A DNA stretch of 64,000 nucleotides, from assembly GCA_036927565.1 (NCBI GenBank), contig JAYESD010000001.1, positions 249,455,097 through 249,519,096 on the forward strand, written 5' to 3'. Below are positions 46,301-58,429 of this stretch, one piece after another; the stretch's first letter is position 1, and each line of letters starts with the position of its first letter. The notes beneath the pieces were generated by a model. The model saw only the letters and a program-made list of their open reading frames with translations. It had not been told where the DNA came from and ran no database searches. This stretch comes from Tuctoria greenei. Lineage: Eukaryota > Streptophyta > Magnoliopsida > Poales > Poaceae. Both the position numbers and the translations under genes were made by a program.

Positions 46301-48690
46301 GGACACAAATGAGAAGAAGCAGGGTCCCTTCCTTCGTGGCATCAACTCTGAGATCAAAACATTGAATGGAGCGCTGTCTACCTTGATTTCAACTAAACTA
46401 GGCTACCACCACAGAGAAGAACAAGAAAGATGAGATGCAAGAGAGGAAAAAGAAGTTTGAAAGCAATAAGATGTTCTAGCATACCAAGTCTTAGAGAACT
46501 CACCAGTTGTCCTATTTCGGGCAAAGGACCCAACAGTTTGCCTACTCAGCACCGAGGCTAAAACAAATAGTTTACTCAAGTCAGAAGACTCAAAGTGGAG
46601 TGTCCTACAAAGCACTACCCAACATGTTCAGACGGCCAGCAGAGTCCGCTAAGCCCCAAGAATCCTTCTACCCTTAGTAGTCTGGAGTGAGTTAGATGGG
46701 TGACCGAAGGATTTGATATCAGTGTCGTGAGCCTGGTCACATCGTTGTTAACTATCCTTACAAGAAAAAGCAAGCACCCTCAGTCTTCTCCAACTCAGTT
46801 AATGGACTAAGACAAGCAGCTAGAGGTAGATGTGGAGCACCCTGTAAGACGCAGCAGTCCTTCGGAAAAAGCCATGGTGAACCATGTCACACACCCACGC
46901 AGAAGAAGCGTGCGATACTCCTCCTGACGTCATATGCGGCAACATTTCACAAGACACCTGAGCGCCGAGCTATTCCTACCATCTCGAACGGTAAGTCACT
47001 AGAGATAGTGGGGTATGCCTCGACACCAAGGTTAACAAGTTACATTGATTTCTTGGGACCCATATCAGTAAGCAATCTGGTATAACTCAATACTTGTCCA
47101 GCGGAGCCGCACATGACTCGGTCCTTAACTGACATAGACTGGGCTACAACCCACCCTCCAACATCTGCCTTGCCCTACTAGCCAAAACACGATGTGGTTG
47201 AAAGCGCCATCTCAACATCGGGTCGAGAACAACCTTGTTTGCACCAACCTACACAAATATTCGTCCACGTCTAATATTAAAGAGTGAATTTTATAGAATC
47301 ATCTCACGAGTAGGTTTGCCTCACTCGACTTCTCTCAAAAGTAGATTTACACTACTTGACTTGTGGTCGATAAAAGTTGACCAATCTCGCGAGTAGATTC
47401 CAACTACTCGAGTTCCACCGACATTCCAACTAAACTTTAAGCATAACAATATAATATCATTCAGTCTTATTCTAACCATCCACTCCAAGAATTATTTGTT
47501 CATGCATGTGGAGTCTTCATCCAACATAGACCTAATGCACATATCAAGTTTATTCACTGAAGTGTATATAAAGCAAAACTTTGTAAAAGCCCTTAAATGC
47601 AAATTGGGTTTGCATTTGGTTGCGAACTAAGTAAATGTCAATGAAGTCCACGTATTGATCTTGTTGTGGAGCTTTGAGTTGATTTTTTTCATTACTTGTT
47701 CTTGATGTTGCTTCGAGTAATCTTGCTCGTCTCGAAATCCATGCTTGTGCCTCCTCCTCCGAGTGGTGCTCCTCATTTATATCCTTCATCACATGTTCTA
47801 GCGAGATGAAATACACATTTACAACATAACATGTAATTTAGCATTTGAATGAATGACTTTATTAATTCAAAAGAGAGTTCACTACTGTTTAGGGAACTTA
47901 AGAGCCTATGCTGGACTTTTCAATTCAAGTTGAAAATATTTCACTAATCCAAAATTGAATTAGGAGAAAGGTTCTCTAAATGCTTCACATGATACATATA
48001 ACAAAAGATAATTTGAGAAATTACTAAATGGAGATTCTACAAATCAAAGGAAGTTCAAGACTTGTAAGGGACTTTATAAAATTCTCTTTTGGTCTCATAA
48101 AGTGAATTGAAATAATAATATCAAAGCTAACTTGATTTATGGAAAAGGATTATTAGAAACTTCCAATTGAACGTAGAGACTCTAAACATATTTTCTAATC
48201 AACCCCTGGTCAAATAAAGTTGAAACTTTTATGTAAGTTTTGGGGTACATATAAGATTTCTAGGCCAAGTTTCAATTTTCCACTGGTGGTATCTTCTAGA
48301 ATGAATTATACAAAACCAAATAGAAGTTTTAAGACATACAAGAAGAATGAATTAATATATGATGATCCATTTGTCCAATAAAGCTGAAACTTTGTGTGAA
48401 CACACTATGCTATGCATGGATATTTGTAGAATATTTTCATAATTTATATTGATTGGATTGTGTAAAAGAAATCTTTTAAGGTTTAGGCTTAACAGAATTT
48501 TCTACAAAATTATATGGACTTTTATGTAAAATAAATTTTTCCATTGCAAAGTAGAGCTTCCCAGAAAGCCAACAAAAATTGATTCAGATTTTTAGGATTT
48601 TTCTACTGATTGCTATGATTTTTACAAATGTCTAGCTTTTTCTGAATTTTTCTTTGAATAGAAACTGGGAATGATGCCTAATTCCTGTAA
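46301..48690. other. Unassigned sequence, probably old repeat debris
   Basis: No domain was recognised on either strand. An 88-residue minus-strand frame (47550-47816) is Gln/Glu-rich without known motifs. 47900-48690 is AT-rich. An element gag might once have filled 46400-47300, but nothing there supports it. Confidence 0.5.
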
Positions 48691-49503
48691 AAGAAACCAA
48701 ACGCACTCCCGTGTATGTCAGGATCAGATAATTCATACACATGACGAAAAAGTGAAATATCATGATATAGAAGCCAAATTGTGCATTACATTATACATTA
48801 CATAAATGACTCATGGATCTAAAAGGGAAATAAACATAGCAGCGGAAAAGTAAAAGTGGAACTCCATCACAGGCGTTGTCCGAAGGCATGCCAACCTAGT
48901 ACTGCACGCCGAGGTCGAAGCCATCATCCTCATCATTTCCCGGTCCATCTCCGTGGCCTGAGCAGTATATATTGTTGAGGAAAAGGAAAGCTTATGAGTA
49001 CATAAAGTACTCAGCAAGTGTGAGAAATACATAACATGCATGCAATATTCAAGGAGAACCAACTTGGCTTATGCATTAAGCAACCCTAGCCTATTTCTGT
49101 ATTAGCATCCTATTTTCTAAGTGAGTATCCCAACATCACCCACCAAATATCACCAAGTCCAACCATAATACCACCCCAAACCACCAACCTAACCCAAACC
49201 AATACTAATCGTGAAAGAGCTACTAGTTCGCTCCTGACCGTGAGCATGACTGTCTTGACAGTTTATGATTCTGCAGAGTTTGTACCACTTTACCCACAAG
49301 TCATGATTCCATTGCCTGTCCGCGACTAAAGAAACTCCATCCTGCCGTTTCACACTTCCTTTGGTGTGTGGCCAGGAGTTCACTTTGAGACCTTTACATT
49401 GCACTACCAAACTCGTGTACACCTGCTAAGGTTCACCACTAACGGCATCATGTGGTCCATTTTATCTTCGCCACAAAAGCCCCCTCTTGGTTGTGCGGTC
49501 ACA

Positions 49504-49993
49504 CAAGAATAGACAAAATTAGGAACGAGGTGATACATGATAGGGTAGGGGTGGCACTGATTGAGGAGAACCTAGTCCAACATCACCTACGGTGGTTTGA
49601 GCATATCCAGCGGAGACCTTGAGAAGCACTAGTTAACAGTGGGATTATAAAGAGTAGAGAAAAATTTAGGAGAGGTAGGGGTCGACCAAGGTTGGCATGG
49701 CAGGAGGCGGTGAAACGAGACTTAAAGGAGCGGAACATACCAAGAGATTTGGCTCATGATAGGATTGCATGGAAACTAGCAATTCATGTACCAGAATCTT
49801 AGTTTATTCGTATTATGTTACTCTTATCTTCTTTCTTATTAATCTATTTTGTATAAATAAAATATAGAATATTATTTTATTTGTATTTTCTACTCTCATC
49901 TTACTTTTATTACTTCTCTTCAAAAATTGTTGGGTTTCATTTCTAGCTGACCCAACTTGTTTGGGACAAAGGCTTGGTTGTTGGTTATTGTTG
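49504..49993 (+). mobile_element. 5'-truncated LINE: reverse transcriptase C-terminus and 3' UTR
   Basis: The plus-strand translation gives RIDKIRNEVIHDRVGVALIE, HHLRWFEHIQRRP, a stop, then RGRGRPRLAWQEAVKRDLKE and LAHDRIAWKLAIHVPES, ending at TAG 49800-49802. This is the conserved C-terminal tail of plant LINE reverse transcriptases. A 3' UTR of about 190 bases ends in a GTTGTTGGTTATTGTTG tail. Similar sequence lies on both sides (GAAGC-CCCTCTTG about 49475 and 49997), a plausible but diverged target-site duplication. 5' truncation is the usual outcome of LINE insertion. Confidence 0.8.
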
Positions 49994-51111
49994 CAGAAGC
50001 ACCCTCTTGCGCCACACAAACATCTCTATGGTGCACACAAGGTAAGATAGAAATCAACTTAATTGGCCAAACTTCTCCATATCAGTCTTGTGGTGGCACG
50101 GTGTAAGCTAGATCACAAGTCTTACGAACCAATCCTTAGAATCCACGCAGGCACTAACACCAACCCGAGTCTCGTGCACATGACACCAACAAAATTTGAT
50201 CGGCCATCTAGATTCCTATCAACTATATAACCATAACCGATCACATGATCATAATCATAGAATTAAGTGTATCGTTATCTCTCCCTATTTACTAAAGAGG
50301 GCTAAGCGTAAAACAAGACAATATCACATCCATCTAAATCCAGGTTACAAGGAATACTGAGGAAAAACTACTAAACTTCTTCTCATAGGATTCAATTTAA
50401 AGATAAGCATGCAACTAACTAAAATCCCTTCCACCCGTCAAGGGCACTTTCGTTTTTCTTTTATATAGCTGCTCAATCTTCTTTATTGAATTGTTGGTCT
50501 TCAAATTTCTCCGTGCCGCTTCTTGATCGTCACATGAACACATATAAACTATCATCGAAAGCGAGATTACAAAAGCAATCAATAACATTACACCATACAT
50601 ACACAACAAGTTATAAAAACTACTACGTGAAGATTTTTTACAGTGTAACGAGAGCCTACGCACGATAAAAACGACTTAAGTTGGAGTTATGTGCATATAT
50701 CACGTTATATCAATGTTTATATTTTAAATGTTATAATTAAACTATCGATTAAGATGACATATGAATTTATATTATTCAATTTTGCTTGATAAGAAAGTTA
50801 GGGAAATTTGATAGGTTTATACTATTTTCATATTTATTTCTAAGGCATTTCATTAACTGGAACGAGAACCTACACATTTAAGTCATCACATACGCTATGT
50901 CTAAGTCATAAATCATTTTACAAATGCTACAATAGTTAATGTGTAATTTCAGCAATAACACACATTAAAGGGTATTTCTAGAAGTGTTTAATGCAAAATC
51001 GACCGACATCGATTCATCTCAATCTTGAAGGAAGAGAAAACATGAGGTGGTTCATAGATCTTTGGGTTTCGATCACCGAGGAATAGATCATTCGGGGGGG
51101 GGGGGGGGGGG

Positions 51112-51181
51112 CGGGACACTGCGAGGTGGGTAGTTTATCTGGGGCGGATGCCTCCTAAAGAGTAACGGAGGTGTGCGAAGG
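51112..51181 (+). pseudogene. rrn26: Mitochondrial 26S rRNA fragment in nuclear DNA
   Basis: 70 bases match domain V of a bacterial-type large rRNA (GGGTAGTTTATCTGGGGCGG, CCTCCTAAAGAGTAACGGAG). The TTTATCTGGGGCGGATGCC form is that of plant mitochondrial 26S rRNA and not plastid 23S (from memory of the families). It lies directly after a G18 run (51094-51111) and is fused to a plastid gene fragment. It is a non-functional organelle-DNA insertion. Confidence 0.85.
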
Positions 51182-51231
51182 GTATTCAGGCTCTTATTTT
51201 TGCAACGTTAGCCGCAGCGTTCATTGGTAAG
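51181..51231 (+). pseudogene. atpI: Plastid atpI 3'-end fragment in nuclear DNA
   Basis: Seventeen codons read GIQALIFATLAAAFIGK, which matches the C-terminus of the plastid ATP synthase a subunit (atpI). That subunit forms the thylakoid proton channel, and this is its last transmembrane segment. The stretch begins within the last base triplet of the mitochondrial rRNA piece (shared GGT), suggesting end-joining of two organelle fragments, or descent from a plastid segment already present in mitochondrial DNA. Confidence 0.75.
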
Positions 51232-51344
51232 GACCGGTGTGGAGCTAAAGGATTGCTTGAAAGCAGGAAGCCTGAGTGGAATGGTCTACTGAAACAGAAT
51301 AAAAGTAGACCTTAGGCTCTTTCAGTTCTATCAATAGAGAAAAA

Positions 51345-51373
51345 AGCCGACTATCGGATTTGAACCGATGACC
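51345..51373 (-). pseudogene. tRNA T-arm-like fragment, probably organellar
   Basis: The minus strand reads GGTCATCGGTTCAAATCC then GATAGTCGGCT, a T-stem/T-loop plus acceptor strand closely like plastid threonine tRNA 3' halves. The upstream bases do not form a 5' acceptor, D-arm or anticodon arm that pairs with it, so no functional tRNA is called. It lies 115 bases from the atpI fragment. Confidence 0.45.
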
Positions 51374-52569
51374 CTCTGGATATTGTACCTCATCGTGCCG
51401 GATCCTTAACCCTTCTTCGCCTCCATTGCAGCGGAACGATAGAGACTCCATTTAACTTAGGTTGATTTAATTTAGGCCGGAGGCAGACCTAACTGCAACT
51501 ACTAAGGGCTTGTATGAAAAATCAGCATGATGCAGGGGTATTTTGGTAAAAAAAAGGATTGTACATGTCTTCTCTACAAAAATGGAGCATAGAGCAGGAC
51601 TAAAATATCATTTTTATCAATAACAGGGAGTTAAATGTAAAAACAGGGTGTGATCCATTGGTGCATGTGTCTTCATATAAGCCTTAGGATTCTAATATAA
51701 AGGTCGGGATTTAAATAATCGAAAGGGTACAAGACGATCTAATATACACCGTAAACAAAATCGAATGGTCGTGGTCGATCCGAGCCAACACCAACCACCA
51801 GTGACGCGGCTCAAGGCAGTGCGCCATAAGCGATGCACGTAGCTCGCCAAAGAGCACTAAACTGCAGCTAAGGCCACCACTACTTGATTAAGAATATCAA
51901 AAATGGCGGAGGAGAACATCACAAGATCACCTAGGGGTGTTTCACAGTCCGGGAAGGCGTGGAAGAGGGCTTGTGATGGTAGGGGCGGCGATGAGATTCG
52001 ATCGACGTCGCGGTGGCATCTAGGTGATGATTCTTCATCGACGCCTTGTCCGAGACGTGTTCTGGTGCAAGGCAAGCGCGTTGGGAGTGTTAGAGCTAGA
52101 AGAGAATTAAGGGAAGCATCAGAACGATGACGATGACAGAAGAACTTACGAAAACTTGGCACTAGGAAGCCCGAGGAAGGTTTGTCGCGTCCCTACGAAG
52201 CAGCATGGCGTGTTAGCGTGGCCTAGCAGTGGGAGCTCGACGAAAATCTCGCAGTGTGAGTCTCACCGAGGGGAATGGTGGCAGCGGTGTGTGGTTCCCG
52301 TTTCCGGGGATTTTCAGGAGCAAGAAATGAATTAGGGTTGGGGAGGTGATTTATAGGGGAGCGGCAACCACAAACTGAAAGTAAATCACACCACAATTCT
52401 TGAGGCTCGTCCTCATCGGGTTGTTGGGCGCGTCGGCTTGGAGAAGGGGAAAGAAGAAAAGGGAAAGGTGGGAGGAAGGATAAAGCCGACAGGTGGGCCC
52501 CACCACCAGTGAGAGGAGGATAAGACAAGAGTGAGGTGCGTCCTGGGCCAAAAAAACGAAGTGGGCTGC

Positions 52570-52596
52570 GGGGGGGGGGGGGGGGGGGGGGGGGGG
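52570..52596. repeat. G27 homopolymer run
   Basis: An uninterrupted run of 27 G at the right end of the gypsy LTR fragment, just before unrelated integrase sequence. Other runs: C15 at 15939-15953, G13 at 16847-16859, G18 at 51094-51111. Confidence 0.9.
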
Positions 52597-52633
52597 ATTT
52601 TGGGTTTCGAGGGTGGCCGGCTACGAGGGTCGG

Positions 52634-52975
52634 ATAAGTCTTCAGAAAGCACTTGGCACTAAGTTGGACTTCAGCTTAGCATACTCTCGGACAGATGGAC
52701 AAACAGAAAGAGTCAAGCAAATTGTGGAGAAATGTTGAGAGCTGATGTACTCACCTGCGGCAAAGACTGGGAAGATAGTTTGTCATATGTTGAGATCTTC
52801 TATAACCACAACAATCAGACCAGCATCAAGATGTCACCATTTGAATCCCTCCACGGTAGGAAGTGTCGTACACCCCTCATGTTTTCAGAGGTTCGAGACC
52901 GCATAGTGGAGTGACTAGACCTCATCATGGCAGCGAAAGATAAGGTAGTAGAAACTGAGAAAATATAAAAGAAGC
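52634..52975 (+). pseudogene. Gypsy integrase fragment
   Basis: The plus-strand translation gives KALGTKLDFSLAYSRTDGQT, ERVKQIVEKC and then, one frame over, GKDWEDSLSYVEIFYN, TSIKMSPFESLHGRKCRTPL and MFSEVRDRIVE. It covers the end of the integrase core, including the catalytic E region (GQTERVKQI). Stops and a frameshift break it. It probably belongs with the plus-strand chromodomain tail and LTR at 55044-58260, the two being separated by the inverted LTR at 52985-54849 (inference). Confidence 0.85.
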
Positions 52976-52984
52976 TCATTCACC

Positions 52985-55043
52985 GTAATTCATCCTATAC
53001 CGAAACCGCGATCATACAAATGAATTTTACACTCTGCAGAGGTTGTACATTGTACCACCCGCACAGAACTATCGAAGGCAGCTCGTCATAACTGACACCT
53101 AGTCGTAGCGACACCCAGTCCAGTCACCCCAAACCTTGGATCATGACTCATCTCGATCTCCACCCACCAACCATCCACCGTGGACAATTGTCAGGCTAGT
53201 CACTGGAATTAAGATATGCCCTGCCCATACAAGATCATGTGGTCGCACTGAAATGAAATCAGGTGAGGTGTCAAAAAAACTCGGTCTTTAAATCTCACCA
53301 GAGCAACAATACCCTAAACCTGAGTCATAAGTCCATCACCATAGTAGCGCTTACACCAACACTAATTAGTCTTCCCGATCTCAACTCATGTATGCTCTCC
53401 CCAGATGGATAACAAACATCATCATCGCATAATATCATCATCTCAGTATGCAACTATGGAAACTAGTATGACTTTTCTCATTCACTCGAATAATTAATAC
53501 TCACAAATGTAATAATCTATCATACTGGCAACAATGGATAAACCACACATAGGCTGATATGATCAAAAAGGGATCGATGAAACTTGTCGTCGCTACCTTC
53601 AGTGGCGTCATACTCCTGGTCTCGCGATTCTTCGAGGTTCTCCTCCCCCACTTGCTCTAAACCGGCACACGCGCACACAGAATCATACAAGCAAAACAAA
53701 CATATATCAATACATCATACACCAATAGTCTTATTAAATAGATTATGACTATGATTTGAAGGAGAATCGTGTTAAACGAAATCTGTATGAGTGAGTTACA
53801 GTGGTGGCTAGATTAATTACAAAAATAATATTTAATTTGGAGATTAGGCTGTTGGGTGTGTTCAATGGCTCAACCGTGCTTGGATTTCACGGCTGCACAG
53901 CCAACAACACTTGCTGGTACCTGGGTCTATAATGTGGGCCACATGGGTTGATGATGGGTTTGCTAGGCATGGATCAACTAATTCAGAGATTAGCTAATCC
54001 AGTCGGTAGTTCAGCCCAATAGAGGTATCCTATGGGAAGGAACAAAGGTGTTCATCTTCCTCCTCAGTATAGACCACTATCTGCAACCTCGATTCAAGAT
54101 GAACAGAAGGAGGGGGCGGTTCTCAGATGAGGGAATCACATCTCGAGGCCTCAGCGCACCCATCGCAGGGGGAGATTTGGGCAGGAGCAACATGATTTGT
54201 GGTGGCTTCGTCTAACGATGGCCATGGCGGGGTGATCGTGGCTAGCTCTAGGGAGAGTGGAAAACGGCTCGGGAACCGGCCAGGGAGGTGGAGTCGAGGA
54301 CAGGGATGCTCACCTAGATAGCAGCTCGACGGGGTACGCCTCTCGCCAGAGATCAACCCTCGTCTGTGATTCACGGGAGGAGAGAGGAACAGGGACTGGG
54401 GACTGTTCGTAGTGAGTGAGGATAACGACGGGTCAGTTGGATTTTATACAGGAAGCGGACGGTTGTAGATGATTGGGTAGATGAAAGCAATTACTCTACC
54501 GAGACTGCGATCGGGAGCGATGCGGATACGGTCTGTTCTCCGATTTGCATGAGAGCGCAGTGGTGCGAGTCATCCGACCTAAATTCGTTGCACGCGTGCA
54601 CACCGAGTGTTCGGGGTCCTTCATCGACTAGTGGTGGCATGATTCGATCGACACGATGCTACGATCGTGGTTCGCAGAGCACGCACTGAGGACATTACAA
54701 GGCAGCACGTTAAAGGCAATTGCCGCAAGTGGACATCTCGCTGCTCATTGATGATTTCGTTTTATTTTATATCTTTATTATTTAATTATTTATTTACTTG
54801 TGCTTACAGTATAATCTCAATTTATTAATTTACAAAAGATGGGATGTCACGGATATATCCCACTAGATTGAATTTCATCCTCGAGATTCGGTTAATCTTC
54901 GAAGAGATGTGGAAACTCTAACCGCAACACATCTTCTCTCTCAAGTAGCTTCAGCTTTCGAATGTCTGCTCTATTAGACCCGACAAAGTGTGACAAAACT
55001 TGTCTGTATTCCTCGAGTAACGGCATCCAAGATTTTCACTGGC
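52985..55043 (-). mobile_element. Minus-strand gypsy 3' end: chromodomain tail and LTR (left arm of inverted repeat)
   Basis: 54850-55043 is the minus-strand tail of pol (homologous to 43561-43755). The LTR begins TGACATCCC at 54849 and runs down to about 52985, with a TATA box (minus TATAAAAT) at 54441-54448. It is the reverse complement of 55110-57790, with many substitutions. It lacks the last about 470 bp of the LTR. An empty insertion site TACTCACA is at 53498-53505. Confidence 0.8.
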
Positions 55044-55482
55044 ATCTGCACATCACTTCAAAGATCAGTCGAATCTCGAGTACGAGATTCAACCTAAGTG
55101 AGGTAGATCTGTTTCATCCCGTTTCTCTTAAATTAAAAAAAAAACGAGATTATACAGTAAGCACAAGTACATAAATAATTAAATAATAAAAATATAAACA
55201 AAATGAAGTAATCCTTGGTTAGCGAGCCGTTCATTTGCGGCAACTGTCTTTGACGAACCGCGACCGCAGCGTCGTATCGACCGAGTCGCGCTGCCTACTA
55301 GTCGACGCAACGCACCGACCACTCGGCATGCATGTGTGCGGCAAATTAAGTGGCGGACGACCCATACGATGGCATGCTCACAGAGAGTATAGAGAGGAGC
55401 TCGACCGTATCCGCATCGCTCTCAGTTGTCTCGATAGATTTATTGCCTTCACCTATCCGATTACCTACAACCGTGCGCTGCC

Positions 55483-55490
55483 TATATAAA
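55483..55490 (+). promoter_or_regulatory. TATA box of the right-arm LTR
   Basis: TATATAAA, facing the opposite way to the matching box at 54441-54448 in the left arm. The two LTR promoters lie about 1 kb apart and diverge in orientation. Confidence 0.6.
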
Positions 55491-56453
55491 AGTCAACTGG
55501 CCTGTCCTTATCCTCACTCCCTCCGAACAGGCACCAATTCCTGTTCCTCTCTCCTTCTCCCGTGAATACGAGTGTCGATCTCCGACGAGAGGTGTTCCCT
55601 GTCCGAGTTGCGGCCTAGGTGAGCATCCCCGACCTCGACTTCGCCTAGCTGGCCGGTTCCCGAGCCGTTTTCCTCTCTCCCTCGAGCTAGCCGCGACCTT
55701 CCCAGCCATGTCCGCCGTTAGCCGAAGCCACCCCAAATCCCGTCGCACCTGCCCAAATCGCCGCCTGCAATGGGTGTGATGAGACCCGAAGACGCGATTC
55801 CCCCATCTGGGAGCCGCCCCCTCCTTCTATTCCTCCTAAATCTAGCTTGCAGATAGCGTTCATAGTGGTCTGTATCGAGGAGGAGACGAACACCTCTGTT
55901 CCTTCCCGCAGGATGCCTCTGTTGGGCTGAACTACCAACTGGATTAGCTAATCACTGCATTAGCTGGACCAAGCTTAGCTAACTCGCCATCAGCCCATGT
56001 GGCCCGTATTCTAGACCCAGGTGGCAGCAAGTGTTATTGGTTGCGCAGCAATGAAATCCAAGCACGGTTGAGCTAGAAAACAAGCCCAACAATCTAATCT
56101 CCAAATCAAATATTAATTTCGTAATCAATCTAGCCACCACATTGTAAAATCTGTAACTCCACTCATACAAAGCTCGTTTAACACAATTCTCCTTCTAAAA
56201 ATAACATAAAGTCATAATTTAATAAGATTATTGGTGTATGATGTATTGATATATGTTTACTTTGCTTATATGATTGTGTGTGCGCGTGTGTCAGTTCAGA
56301 GCAACTGCCGAACCCAAAGCAGCCACAAGATCAGAAGTATGACGCCGCGGAAGGTAACAAAGACAAGTTTAATCGATTCTTTTTTGCTCATATAGTACTT
56401 ATGTCGGGTTTATCCGTTGTTGTTGGTATGATAGGTTATTACATTTGTGAGTA

Positions 56454-57292
56454 CAGGGGTGGGCAAAAAAATCGAGAACCGAAACCGAATAAACCAGTAA
56501 CCGGAACTGAATTAACCGAACCGACCAAACCGGTTAATATTTCAGTTGACATTATCTGAAAACTGAATTTTAGTTTGGTTTTAGGTTTTTTTCCTTGGTT
56601 AACCGGTTTAACCGAATTAAAGCAGCCCAGTAGCCAGTCAGCCCGCTCCATAACCAGCCCAATTCGGCCCAATAATAACCCTAACAGCTCATATTCCTAC
56701 CACCCTCAACCCTTAGGTGCCGCCACCCCACCTCGCCACACCGCTCTGTCACCCGCGACTCGCGGCGCGCCCCGCTCCGTCGCCCAAGTCGCTCGTCCCG
56801 TCGCCCATACCTCGCCGTCCGACGGCTCCTCCGCCTGATGGTCACAGTGCCGCCCTGCCTCGCCGCTTCTGCCTGGGAGTAGGGAGCCTCGCCGCTGCCG
56901 CCTAGCATCGGTCGACGGCCAATCTCCCGATAGCCACAGCACTGCCCCACCTCGTCGCTTTGGCCTGGGAGCCTCACCCCTGCTGCTTGGCAAGCTCCAC
57001 CGCCCCGCCTTGCCCTTCACCCCTGAAGGCCTCCGTGCCTCGCGTCCATCCCGACGGTCACCGCGTCGTGAGCGCTCTAGTCCCCGCCAGATTGAGAAAG
57101 AGATTGAGGGTTAAGGTTGAGTCCGGTTTTTATTTGGTTAACCGGAAACTCAACTGAATTTTCTGATTAACCGACTGGCTGGTTTTTCTTTTTGTATGTT
57201 GTATTTCAGTTTCCATTTCTCAAAAATCGAATTCTAAAAAAAAATCAAAGAATCAAACCGAACTTTGTCAGTTAACCGAATGTCCACCCCTA
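56454..57292. mobile_element. hAT-like non-autonomous element, 839 bp, with perfect 8-bp target duplication
   Basis: The inverted ends are CAGGGGTGGGCA and TAGGGGTGGACA. TGTGAGTA is repeated at 56446-56453 and 57293-57300. The related LTR arm has the single site (TACTCACA inverted) at 53498-53505. Subterminal repeats of AACCGAACC-type flank a GC-rich core (56700-57060). No transposase is seen. Short ends, 8-bp duplication and this repeat style point to hAT. Confidence 0.93.
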
Positions 57293-58429
57293 TGTGAGTA
57301 TTAACTACTCGAGTGAATGGGAGAAGTCATACTAGTTTTCATGTTTGCATACTGAGATGATGATATTATATGATGATGGTGTCTGATTGTACATAGGATG
57401 AGAGTATTCATGAGTTGAGATCGGAGTAGACTGGTTAGTGTTGGTGTAAGCGCTACCGTGGTGGTAGACTCATGGCTCAAGTGTGGTGTATGGTGGTTGT
57501 CCTAGTAAGCCTTGAGGACCAAGTTATTTTGACATCTCACCTGACTTCTTTTTAGTGCAACCACATGATTCTGTATGGGCAGAGCGTAGCCTAATCTGAG
57601 TGGCTAGCCTGACAGTTGTCCACGATGGATGGTTCGTAGGTGGAGACTGAGGTAAATAATGACTCAAGATTTGGGGACGACTGTATTGACTGATGCTATG
57701 ATTGGATGTCAGTTATGATGAGGTGTATTTGATAGCTTTGTGCGTGTGGGTACAACATACAACCTCTGCAGAATGTAAAATCCGTTTGAATAGTCGTGTC
57801 CTCGATATAGGATGGATTATGGTGTGATCCTGACAACAAAAGAGCTACATGGTGTGAGTTTGATATGAGAGATGTCTCTGTGTGAGATGTTTGGTTGCAT
57901 CAAGTTGTATTATTATTTGTTCATCACATGTATATTGTTTCATTCCCTCCTGTATGACGAGGTGGAGCTTGATGAGTACATTTGTATTCAAATGTTGTTG
58001 ATATATTTTGCGGATCCTCACTTCATGCCGGAGGACTTCGAGTATGGTTGCATCCGCACCCAAGCTGTCAGAGTGGAACCATGCAAGAGGAGGAGCTAGT
58101 CATCCCGATGTTGATGTCGCTACTTATCGTTATCTTAATTTTTATACTTGTTGCACTGAAGATTATATTGATATAACAAAGCTCTGTATGATTTGATTCT
58201 ACTTGTGATATAATATATTATACCGAACATGGTCTCTGGTATTATATTACATGTTGAGTTTTGATTTGCGAGCTAGGGGGCTTCACAGTGGGGCGCATCG
58301 CGACACATGTGGTGGCAGGATTGCCTTGTCAATCGACAACTGTGGGTAAGTCGAGAAGAGAAGCAACGCTAGGCAGTGGGATGGGCCAAAGTTAGGGTTG
58401 AGTTGCTGGGCTTGGGCAGATTGGAATCA

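Larger units (their letters stand above)
48695..52566 (-). mobile_element. Gypsy LTR fragment (Tekay-like) carrying later insertions
   Basis: From 48700 the sequence parallels the outer part of the 3710 and 12643 LTRs (GTATGTCAGGATCAG, the TACATAAATGAC block, TTTACCCACAAGTCATGATT, AAAAGCCCCCTCTTG). 51840-52400 looks like the GC-rich leader and U3 border of such an LTR, with a TATA-like TATAAATC (minus, 52350-52356). A LINE end (49504-49993) and organelle DNA (51112-51373) lie within it. It stops at a G27 run (52570-52596). The exact outer ends are not visible. Confidence 0.6.
55044..58260 (+). mobile_element. Plus-strand gypsy 3' end: pol tail and LTR (right arm of inverted repeat)
   Basis: 55044-55100 is the plus-strand end of the chromodomain tail (HHFKDQSNLEYEIQPK). 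The LTR starts near 55110 with TGTTTCATCCCG and runs to about 58260, with the TATA box TATATAAA at 55483-55490. It pairs with the left arm through 57790, interrupted only by the hAT-like element at 56454-57292. The exact 3' end is unclear. Confidence 0.78.

Noticed and set aside
46640..46730. Possible 5S rRNA-like segment (GATGGGTGACC box)
   Set aside because: Only about a dozen bases match the 3' promoter box of plant 5S rRNA. The rest does not align and cannot fold as 5S rRNA, so it may be chance or an old SINE-like piece.
47550..47816. 88-residue frame as a host gene
   Set aside because: No start or splice context, no motif, surrounded by repeat debris.
51345..51420. Functional tRNA gene
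   Set aside because: Only the T-arm and one acceptor strand are visible. No matching 5' acceptor, D-arm or anticodon arm.
56575..57157. Frames in the GC-rich core of the hAT-like element
   Set aside because: No transposase motif (no hAT dimerisation region or catalytic residues) and strong codon bias from GC content only.
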